Of a DNA stretch of 64,000 nucleotides, positions 48,668-60,700 are shown piece after piece. This stretch comes from Membranipora membranacea (taxonomy: Eukaryota; Bryozoa; Gymnolaemata; Cheilostomatida; Membraniporidae): contig OU612071.1 in NCBI GenBank assembly GCA_914767715.1, positions 4,032,001-4,096,000 of the forward strand, written 5' to 3'. Below the pieces are notes generated by a model, which was not told the DNA's origin, ran no database searches, and saw only the letters and a program-made list of their open reading frames with translations. Each line of letters starts with the position of its first letter. The stretch's first letter is position 1. Made by a program: the position numbers and the translations under genes.

Positions 48668-48715
<48 letters not shown>

Positions 48716-51700
48716 AGGCACAGTGGTTAATATTAGTATTCAGAAATAATTTGTTTTCGAAATGGATTAGTTCTGAATGAAGAGGTGATAAAGTTTGGAC
48801 AGACTAAGGTGGTGAAGTGTCAGAATTTAGATACCACGGATCAGACTACATTGTAGTTTCGCATCAACACGTCACAAGTCTACTTCGTGTTCTGGTTTTC
48901 AAACATTTAAAAAAAATCATCACGTTAAAACCTAAGAAAAACTCTGCAAAAGAGTATAGGACTAAATAGTTATTGGATAAAAGTTATTGTAATACCTCAT
49001 TCTTCATCACTATAACAAATAGTGATACGGTGAAAATGGTACCAATCAATAACTTAACTTTTAGTAGGGACCCGCCCTTCGGACTTTTAATAATATCGCT
49101 TTACCACAACCCTACTCCTGTTAGGCATCCAGCTAGTGTGTTGGCACAAATAGAATTGTGTACTGTGGTAGAGAACCACAGTGAGCATCTAAGTTGGAGT
49201 AGACTACCTGCAGGTTATTTTTCGCATGTTAAAGTGCCAGTCCTAGGGGAAAAGTGAATATATTACCCCAGTAAATTGTACGAAAGATCAAACAAGAAAA
49301 CAAAAAAATAGTAATTATGGAAAATGGAATTTAGCTTTTTCTTAAATATTTTGGCAGGGATCATAGTGGATCATAGTGGTCAGGTGGAGGCAATAAATCA
49401 CGATGATTCTTTATGATCCAAATTTACAGACTTGGAAGAAGGTTCACAAGCTGTTTTATTTCATATGCCCTAATAACCTTTAGGCCTGAGATCTTTAAAA
49501 CGTTACCAAATATGGCCTACTAGGACTGGTACTTTAAGCTAGCAATATCCTGTTCACATGCGCAAGCTGTCCAAAGATTCCTGCTTTCTGAACTTGCAAG
49601 TCACAGAGACCAGCAGGCCAGAATGCTAAGGAAAAGAAAAATGGTTTAACATGATATTTCGCTTTTTAAAACTTCTCAATATTGTATTGGGGATCATGTC
49701 TAATAGTTATTTTCACAGCTGAAACCTCCCAAATATTTGATGTTGAGTCGCAGTGACCACTGAAAGTTCACTTTGGGGCAAAAAGTGCATTTTTTCAATT
49801 GAGCCCTCTGTGCCATGCTATTGAGGTATTTGATTAGTTTTTGCTTTCACCATATAGAGGAGGCATGGCACTAACTGGAGGAGCAACATTTTAGTGAAAC
49901 TTCATATTTTAGGCCTCCTGTCTTTGAGACTTAAACTTGATTTTTGCAATAGTAAAAGGGCCATTTCTGACCCCTCATTACATGTAACCCCAATAATGCA
50001 GAAACTAAAATTTCCAATTTATTATACCGTTTTGGTCTTGCACTGTCACTTCCATCAATAATCATACCAGATTACAGATCCTGGTTGTCACAACTGTAAC
50101 AAATAATAACCCAAATTTTCACTAATTTTGGACACAATTTTCCAGCAAAAAATCAGAAATTCAGAAATATGTCAGTCAAATCTGTTCTCAGCATGATGAA
50201 CAACAGGAGATTGTCTAGATTTTGATCGAAGCGATTATTGATTATGGCTTAACATCTTGAGATATTTGGATTTTTTTGGCTAAACTAGATTATTATTTGG
50301 GTCAAAAGATGCACTCCTTTCCAGCCAAAAAACTGAAAATAGGTTAAACAACATGTCATACACACCAGCTTACATTACACTAGAGAGTATTTCCGAGTTT
50401 TTGATCGTGGCGTTTGATGATAATTTCAATATTAGAGAAGTTATAAGCATAAACATTTCTCTCTCGATGCTAAACAATCACCCAAAAGGTGATCTATTGT
50501 TGAACACAATGTGCTTTGCATGTAATACTGCACAGATTTTCATCACCCTTTTGCATAACGTAATTTACTGCATCATTTTGCCCATTGCTGCCTATATGTT
50601 TTCAATGTATTTTAGTTCATGTACAATTAATCAAGTATAAACATGGGGTTTAAAAAAATTTGGGATAGTAAACATAAGTCAGACTACTAGCAACGTGTCA
50701 GTGAAAGAATTTTTGAGATGGGACTAGTAGTTCCCGAGAAACTGAAAAGGCAATATATCACGTCAAATCTCAAAGTATCATCACTCACTCAGTCCAACAA
50801 TCCCAAGTAGTCAGTCGACTACAGAGGGATTCGAACCCACAACCCTCAACGCTAGTGCGCTCAAGAGCGGCGCTCATAACAACTGAGCCACCTCCTACTC
50901 TTTGCTAGCAAATTATGAGCCCTGATTTTGGTCAAAACTACCCTAGGCCCCCTAACTATCTATTTGTGAATGCACACCACTCATACAATACCACTGATCC
51001 CAGAAGATACCAGTCTTCCGGATTCTTGTCAGCTTTTGTGTGCTAGGTTCCCATTTCATGTATAGCCTGTAACCGATGCAACTACGCAGACCTTGTTGAT
51101 GCTTCAACTAAAGAAACTGTTAAAATAAATCATTTTATCTTCAGAACTATTTCACCACATTATACGTCAACTGGTATGAAACATTTGTTGCTGCCAACTT
51201 TTGATGTAATACTTAACATAAGATAACATGAATATTCATTTGTATATATATTTTGAAGGGTATGTATATTTATCCTTGGGGTAGTCAGGATTGGCGAAAA
51301 CTTAACGATCGTGAGGGGATGGGAAAATACCATTACGTCAGTGACGAACCGGGACTCATCACTAAGAGCACCCATGATCCTTTTCTAGTCTTTCAAAAGG
51401 TTGCATATGGTGAGAGTATCATTGTTATTATTAAAATGATTGCGTGTTTTATTGAGGTTTTCACATATAAAAGTATGTTATAATCAAATGAAAACTACAA
51501 CTTTTTAGTATTTTCAATTATTTCAACAACATAATATTCATCCTGTCTCTATCAATTGTGTGATTACGTCACCTTAAAACAATCATGCACCACTTCACTT
51601 GAGAGTTTTGCGAAAAGGGTCGATTGGTTGGCTGTAAATTTTATATTGTTGGAATTAGTTGACTAATATACACTGTCTTTTGACCTAACATTAGACAACA

Positions 51701-54700
51701 TGAAAATCTTCTCGCTTGATAAATGTATGATCATTGTTTATATCCAATCAAATCATGTACCAAGTGATCCTCATCAGACATCATTACATCTATGCATGCA
51801 TACCAGTTTGCATTCGTTAAACCGAAGCATCTTACTTCATAGCAATAGGAACAGAAACATCGCGGTTCACGAAAGCACCCCATGTATTTATTATGTTTAA
51901 CACCCCTAAAACAATTAGTAGCTAGGCATCAAATATTGTTTGAATATTGGATGCCTAGCTTCTAATTGTTTAAGAGGTGTAAAATATAACAAATACATGG
52001 GGTGCTTTCGTGTGCCATGATGTTTATGTTTAATATGTTACTATTGCTATAAAGTTAGATGCATATTGAAGTACTTATTCATATCAAGAAGGGATTACAG
52101 AGTAATAGCAAAATAGTATCAAGCCTAACCGTTACTTATGCTATACCTTTCAGGTGTGACTACTTACGACTTCACCAATGTTTCGATGGAAGGCTCAGTT
52201 GATGCATCGTCAAGAAGATTATTCAGGTGGGTACATTTGGATTTTCTATGTCTATGTCTATGTCTTTGCCTACGCCTACGCCTACGCCTACGCCTACGCC
52301 TAAGCCTAAGCCTAAGCTTACGCCTATGTCTACGCCTAAGCCTAAGCTTACGCCTACGCCTAAGCCTAAGCCTAAGCTTACGCCTACGCCTAAGCTTACG
52401 CCTAAGCTTACGCCTACGCCTAAGCTTACGCCTAAGCCTACACCTACGCCTACGCCTAAGCCTACGCCTAAGCCTACGCCTACGCCTACGCCTAAGCTTA
52501 CGCCTACGCTTACGCCTACGCCTACGCCTACGCCTACGCCTACGCCTACGCCTAAGCTTACGCCTACGCCTACGCCTATGTCTAAGCTTACGCCTACGCT
52601 TACGCCTATGTCTATGCTCACTGATTGTGGATAGGGATGAATGTTACTTTGATGGCTTTAACTGAATCTTGTACAAATTTATATGTTGCATGTTTAGCTT
52701 ATTCCAGTGAAGGTTATGATAGGCTTAGAATTTTTCAATTTGTTTCAATCGAATCAAAATTTCCATCCCTCTCTAAATTTTGAACTACTGATGCGACTCA
52801 GGCAAATGTGTGCTTAATAAAATCTGTATAGTTCATAAAAAAACTAATCGAGGCTTTAATGTCAAAATTGTCACCAAATGGACAAATCACATGCACAGAC
52901 AATAATTGTCAATTTTTAAAACGGTAATATCGTCATTATATATGCCTAGATAATTAATTTCATACCCTGATTTTGATGATCAGTTTGTGCAAATGTTTGC
53001 CCATTATTTGACAATACTGAAATTGCAGCCTCTTATTATTGTTTTAGAGCTAGACAGAATTCAAAAAGCATACACTTGCCTATGTGGCAGCAGTAGTTAA
53101 GGGTGATATTTCTAGATTGTAGATTGGCCTCTTCTCTCATACAATGATTACTCTCATGTTCCTCAAGTCTATATCGTTAATCTGCCGGAGCGCTCAAATT
53201 TTAGCTGTGACAATATTCTATTCTTGAATCTGTGACAAAAGCAATAATATATGTGTTTCCAAATATCAGTGCTGGGTTGATCAATTTTTTTATCGTCAAT
53301 ATTTGTAGCTTGAAGAGATGGTGGCCTTGGTCTGATCAAGATGCACAGTACAAATACAATTTAAATTCACGAAACTTCGAAATGACCTACAGCAATGGCC
53401 ATGTGTCCCAACATCCATATTACAAAGAACTGCTGATGGTCACGGATATGCTACTAGGTTCAATCTTCTTACTTAATACTGATAATGGTGAGTGGGATTA
53501 GGAGGTAGCTCAGTTGGTAAGAGCGACTGCCCTCTAACGCGCAACCGCTGAAGGTCTCGGGTTCAGATCCTGCTGCAGTCTACTGACTACCAGGCTCAAT
53601 TGATGCCCCGGGTGTGCTTCGACCTGCCTGCAAACTGAGAGCAACCTGGCGCCGAACATTGCGGCCGCGCCCTTAAGGCATATGCATGTCTCAGTCTTTG
53701 GACAGAGACAAATTTGCGACTTTAACCAACAAACAACCAATCACTATTTCATCGTTGCTATCGCTAATTTTTGCTTGGTGTTTGTGGTATTCTTTCAAGT
53801 ACATATTAGTATTTTCTCCACTAAATGATAATAATAATAATGATAATGAGTTCATTTATATACCACTTTATGTAAGCCACTATGCGGTGGACTAAATCAT
53901 TACCGCACTGTCACTAGGTCCAAGCACTCTTTAGCCAACCCTGACTGATAAGAACCTACATCGTATAAAGCCTGAGCACCCTACCAAACACTGCTTTTCA
54001 GGTTACACCAGAAGATGTGCGGGGGAATCGAACCCCGGCCGTCAGATCAATATCCAACCCGCCAACCTCTAGGCTAACCTGACAACCATGTATTTTAATT
54101 GTTTCAGGTAAAGTTCGACAATACTGCAAGCGAGCTACAGGCTCTGTCTACATTGTTACAACCAGTAATGAACCTGACTGTCGGTTCACATCATTGAAGA
54201 GCACTATGTGGGTCGGTGGGTCAGCATTGTCTGCTCTTGTGGTGGATAGAACAGCATGGTTGATTCATCAAATTATGCTCAGTATGTTAAGTTTATGTAT
54301 TTACATGAAAACTCTTCATATTCACAACCCAAATGTGAAATAAAGGAGATTAGTAATGAATCTGATTCATATTAATATTATTATATATATATCTATATAT
54401 TAATAATATTATATTAAATGCATAGGTTCATTTAACTGAAATGCCATTTGATAGTAAGACCAGCCATACATTGTGAGGCACCTATGGTTCAGGCCAGCAC
54501 AGGTGAGTTGTTCATACAAGCCAGGTCGGTAAGATCAGTGCAATGAGCGCGCCAATTCTGTCGTGGCTCTAAGTTGAGCCCTTTATAAATGAGTTTAGGC
54601 GAGGCCAAGGGACAAGTTAAACAAAAAGAATCCGTTTTAGGTAATGGGTTTCCTAAGCAGTCACATGTGAAATTATTGCTTTTATAGCAGGTCAATCATC

Positions 54701-57700
54701 AAGTCAGACCAATTTTATGCTCATTTATCAATATTTTTTATTTGATAATCAACTTTTTTTTGTTAGCCAACAATATGGAACAGCGTCACAATAGATGTGT
54801 TAAATGTTTGGATGGGCCGGGATCTCCTACTTGCTATGATACGAGAGACGGTGCTATTTGTGTATGCGCCCACGGCTATGAAGGACCATATTGTGATACC
54901 CGTGAGTTCTCATTGCAGCTGCTGCCATTATTTTTGAATACATATTCAAACTAATCCTGTTTCCCACTCCGTTGGTGTATCGAATAGAGTCATTGCATTA
55001 TCATGAAAATAGCTAATCAGTTTTCCTATCTGACGAAAATACACATATAGACAGATAAGGAAAAGCTACACATCAAAAAGTGATTTGATTTCACCATAAT
55101 GTATATTTTACAGTTATCTGCGATCCTAGTAGATGCTATGATCATGGACAATGTACAACGGATGTTACCAACAGAGTTATATGCCATTGTTATGATGGCT
55201 GGAGAGGTGCAAGGTGCAGTATCCAGTGAGTTCAAATCTCGTTTGGAAAATATTTTTTGACCCTTTGTTCTGTTGTTGCTGATAACATGGTCAATGTTTC
55301 GATAAAGCTACCAAATTCACAATCTACAAATTCTGTTTTACACTTTTTTTTAATTACACATAAACAATTGGAACAAACTTGTACATACACAATTCATGAT
55401 GACTGCGTATTCTGTCATTTCAGAAGAAACTTTGCATTGCATCTTGTGAACAACACAGCCATGAATTTTGAGATCGAGCCCGGTATATCATATGATATCT
55501 CGGTAGATTCCGGGTTTCTCTTGGTAAGTTATACCGATTGTATGAGTAATCAGCTGATTAAATCTCACATGGTAAAGAAGGCAGGCGCTAAAAAACTCAC
55601 AACAAAATACTTACAAAAGTTCATATATTGCTTAGGAACAGAATAATTACATGTGAACATTAACTATAGAACGCCATACATGGATTTGTGACATTACAGG
55701 ATAATTATTGTCTGACATTTCTATTTTATAGAAGAAGCTAGGTGACCCATCTATGCTTATTGTTGGTTTCAGACCTTGGTCCGTCACAAACAAAGAGGGG
55801 GCAATTGGATATTATCGCCTAGGGAGAATGAGCCATTTCGTCTGTAAGAAACATGTTTTTTTTTCTATTTTCCTCTTGACTTGGCATAGTAACATGTAAA
55901 CATTGGTCATCAGTTTCCCGAAAGTTTCACTTTATGGTATTCTACACTAGCTCATATTTGACGGCTCTTTTTAACAGTTCCCCTTAAGGTTGTGATACCA
56001 ACGTTGACCGACATTTTATATATCGTTGGAAAGGTAATTGATTCTGAATATATTGGTTTCAACATGACGTCGTGTCATGGCTTTGCGCTATTCTGATGAA
56101 AGGCTGGATAATCGTCTTTGAGGAGGATTTCCTAGGACGATGTGGTGCAGATACTATGGTTCATATCAGACTTTCAACTGCATAATATTTACATGAAGCC
56201 TCTTAAGGTTACGATACCAGCGTTGACCGATTTTGGACATTTTATATACCGTTGGAAAGCTGCTTAGCTACTGATCGCTAATAGCTCATCAAAAATGTGA
56301 TTGGATGACGTTGCGTCATTTTATTGGAGAAATGAGGCCGAAAAGGCTGTTTTTAGCAAAGTGGATGGCTGAGTTAAATTGATTGCTAGAAATTTCAAAG
56401 TAGGTTATATTTATTCTTAGAGACATAGTTCATCCTAATTTTTGGTTGAAACAAATATTTGATGCGCCCAAAGTGGCTTTTTACCTCACTTCATAATGCT
56501 TGTGGATTTCTGAATTTGATGATTTAATGCAAAATTTTAAGCAGCCATTTGAGACAGTTCAAATAAATGAGAGCCAAATAGTTTGCTGTTTTCACTGGAT
56601 TGATGTTTAAATGACACACACCCGAAATTTCAGCAGTATGAAAAATTTATCGAGATCAGCATAGACCATCAAAGGTATATACATTTTGCGTCAAGGTCAA
56701 ACATGCTTTCAAAAGGACCAGCACTAAGGCCAGACAATTTTTTTTCAATATTCTCACATACGAAGCCGCTTTGATTATGTATAGTACAAACAGGAAATGC
56801 CAACAGAATATGGCACTATGTGTCAGTTTTCCCCGAATTGGGCAACACAGAATGGCCAAAAACACCTTAAAAAGCCCCTTAAATTGGCTGTTTTGGGCAT
56901 TCTGTTGCGCGCAATTTGGAGTAAACTAATACGTAGTGCCATATTCTGTTGTCATTTCCTTTTTTAATATGCTTGATCAAAGCGGCTTCGTATGTGAGAA
57001 TTTTCAAAAAAAAATTGTCTGGCCTTAGTGCTGGACCTTTTGACAGCATGTTTGACGTTAGGGAGAAATGACGCAAAATGTATCTACCTTTGATGATCTA
57101 TGCTGATCTTGATAAATTTGTTATACAGCTAAAGTTTGGGGTGTGTGTCATATAAACAGCAATTCAGTGGAAAAAAGCAAAAAAATTGGCTCTTGTTTAA
57201 TTGAACTGTCTCAAATCGGCGCTTAAAATTTCACATTATATCATCAAATTTAAAAAAGCACATGCAATGTGACGTGACGTAAAAAGCCACTTTGGGCTCA
57301 TCAAATATTATTTTCGACCAAAATTTAGGATGAACTATGCCTCTTAGAATAAATATAATCTGTTTTGAAATTTCTAGCAATCAAGTTCGCGCAGCCATCC
57401 ACTTTGCTAAAAACAGCCTTTTCGGCCTCATTTATCCGATAAATGACACAAAATCATCCAATAACATTTTTGATGAGCTATTAACGATCAGTAGCTCGGC
57501 AGCTTTCCAGCGATGTATAAAATGTCCAAATTGGTCAACGCTGGTATCATAACCTTAAGCACCCATGAGGGGCAATTTCTGGATCCTGCGGCTGTAAGCA
57601 CCAGAGAAAAAACCATCTTTTTTAGGTTGCTTTGGTGATGCGTGCCACACACAGAAAAGATGAGTTATTTACTTCGGGAAGACCTTATGCTACATGCCAT

Positions 57701-60700
57701 GAATAATGAAAGACGTTAGTATCAATAATATTAGGAGTTGCCCTCTCTGTCAGAATGCTTATAATTACAAAATGTTAATACCAGCTGATAAGGCTTTTTT
57801 GGGAAACAACAGAGTTGATACAAGATGGTTGGTGATATTCATGTATGAGCAGAGATGAATGTGTGTATGTATGCATCTTTGTCCCATAAATCATGATACA
57901 GTGCACAATTAAGAGACAATAATTGCCCAAGTCCAGTTATCATTGCCTCAAATTTGCTAATCTTAGAAGCAATTTTCAGAGCCGCTCCTTCAAGATAATC
58001 AACTAAACAATAGTGATATGAACACAGTGGATACCAAACAACAATGCTACGATCTCAAACTATTTGAAATTCAATATCTATCCCATCTAATCAGTCTCCA
58101 TCGTTGACATCACTCAAGAGATACTAGAATTATAAGCATTCTGACAGAGCGGGCAACTCCTAATATAACTGATATCAATGTTATTTATTAGTCATCACAT
58201 GTAGCATGAGGTCTCCCGCAGTAAATATCTTGTCTTTTCTGCATGTGGTTTGCATCACATTGAATCATCATCAATTAAAACAAAGCGACCTAATTGAGCT
58301 AATAACCAACGAATATAAGATGATTTTTCATCTGGTGCAAAACGCCATGGGATCAAGAAAATGCCCCACATGGGTGCTCCAGAGATTTCTTGTTAATATT
58401 ATTCATTTGAAAGTTCCATATGTACCATTGTTTTGGCACCACATTGTTCTCAAAATTCCTCCTGCCTTTTATCAAAATAGCGCAACGTCTTGATGTAACA
58501 TCATGCCGAAACCAATATTTTCAGAATCAGTGTTCGATTAGCTTTCCAACGATATATAAAGTTACCAAATCGGTCAACGCTGGTATCATAACGCATGTGG
58601 CTTTTGTGGAGTAGTGACCCTTAACCCTTGCTCGCTGTTGCTGGCTACTCTTTTTGTGAAAAGGCAGAGGGGCTCTTTATATTTCTATGACACTGGTTGT
58701 TTGGCTGGAAAAATGTGATCATAATAGTATCCATACAAATCATGGTATGACCTCAATTGAAATAGATGATTATCTGTTTCTTGGATAAAAAAAACTGATT
58801 TTCATGTCTTAAAGTGTCAGTCCTATTATTAGAAAAGTAGATATATTGCTCCAGTAAATCAAATATTGTGAGTTCATAGGGCAAAGAAAAAAATAAAAAA
58901 AGGATCATTGTGTATTATAGTGGTCAGGGGGAGGCAATAAGTCACTATGATCCACTATGATCCTAATTTTCAGACTTTGCAGCAGTGTTACTGCAATTAG
59001 GTTCACAGACTGTTTTATTTCATATTCCCTGAGCCTGAGATCTCTAAAACATGGCCTAGTAAGACTGTCACTTTAAGAAGTTACTTACAGCATAAATTTA
59101 CTTTCTATTGAGTATATTGTGACGTTAAGTGCTCATAAAGGACTCTTCATCAAGGTTTGGCTGCACACACCATATTTTGATAGGCTACGGCTTGGTCAAC
59201 ATGCAGCACAGGCCTATCCATAACTAGGCCAGTTCCCTTCAATAAAAATACGATATGTTAACGAATCAAACTAATCACTTTTGAGCTGTTAAGTAATAAT
59301 TCTGCTTTGTGTCTAACAAACGGAATTGCTACAGAATGGCTGGCAGCAATAACTGATTAAATGGAGCAACTAATAACCGGTTTTTATTTAAGATCTCGCT
59401 GGAAACCTGGTGAGGGCGAGAGGACCAAACAAATACCATGATGGTAACGGTACTGAAGCTCATATGCTTATCCCATTGTTTGCATATCAGCAGAAAGATG
59501 GAAAGTGGTTGCATTTTGTTGACACATGGTCATGTGCACGTCGGCTTAAGCTTACAGAACAACTTCAAGTACTGACTTGGATTGGTTGGTTTCTTGCAGC
59601 ACAAGCTCATTCCCGTTGTGTATCAAGCTAAACATTTATTGCGATTTTCGAAAAATGTTGCGATCATAAATACTAGAAATCCTATGAGTGGATATTGGTA
59701 TTACCTTTTTCGGCACACGTATAGTAGAAATAATGCCTGATCTTCGTTATTAAAAGAGGCTGATAATTAGTTTTCTTGTGCTCGACCAGATTTGCCCTCT
59801 CCCTCTTATCTCGATCTCTCTTCTATGCTGAGAAGTGACTGTTATATATTTAAGATTTGTGTTATCTTTGATCTTGTGGATACAATTCCCAAATCCAAGT
59901 CACATGTTATTGTCAGCCATCTTGGTTAGTCTATCGATGGCCATCTTGAGTACCAAAATGCAATATTGACACTCCACAATAAAAAGACTTGTATGAATAT
60001 AGCAGTGACTTACTGTTGCTGTAATTTTTAACAAGAATTTTACATGTGGTTTTTCTTTTGAATTAATTTTCATTGCTAGTACACATGTATTTGCTATGTG
60101 ACTGTAGGTGCAGGACGATGTGGGAATGGTACTCTAGATTTGGCCCGTTTTGGAACCAAAAAAGAAGTGAGAGGCATGACAATGATGGAGTTTTCTAACA
60201 AGAACTATTTTCTCTTCTCGGGTTCATTTGTGAGTCAATAAAGCACTTCGAGTTAAATAAAATATTACAATTTTTCCCTATAATAATAATAGTAATACTA
60301 ATAATTAGTTCATTTATATACTGCTTAATGTAAGCTACAATAGGTACTTCTAAGCAGTGAACACTACATCATTAACGTTCAGTCATTGGGTCAAAGCACT
60401 CGATAGCCAACCCTGTCTTATTATAACCTACATCGCGTGAAGCGTTGGTACTCATTAGAACCCCCTACCGAACTTGGCTTCTCAGGTAAAACCAGTTGAC
60501 ATGCTCGTGAATTGAACCCGGGTCGTCAGATCGATGATCCAACCTGCTAACCACTAGGCAAACCTGATAACATGATAACTTAATGCTACATTGTATTGAG
60601 GAAACTAGTTTGAATCTGGGTTGATCACACATTCTTCATATAAACATCTAGTGAACCTACTGAATTTCCATACAATATGCAAATATGATAATAGAATCAA

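Larger units (their letters stand above)
55988..58592. mobile_element. Outer copy of MITE family 5, containing nested elements
   Basis: GGTTGTGATACCAACGTTGA after TTAA at 55984-55987 is inverted at 58570-58592 (CGGTCAACGCTGGTATCATA). Between them lie the palindromic element 56207-57554 and the TA-flanked MITE 57731-58163. The right outer end lacks a clean TTAA, so this outer boundary is less certain. All of it lies in the intron between Y2 and A2. Confidence 0.55.

Noticed and set aside
51126-51154. 29-nt candidate exon between B1 and C1
   Set aside because: It is phase-compatible, but the peptide has no match in module 2, whereas 48177-48283 aligns with exon B2 and makes it unnecessary.
52138-52665. 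175-codon frame with RLRL/SLSL repeats
   Set aside because: Only its first part is real (exon D, in this frame or nearby); the rest is the intronic hexamer array after a GTGGGT donor.
53501-53575. tRNA gene
   Set aside because: Good A- and B-boxes but no folded acceptor stem, and the sequence continues into a SINE body.
54360-54420. AT-rich inverted repeat
   Set aside because: Simple TA/TAA composition explains the pairing; no element boundaries.
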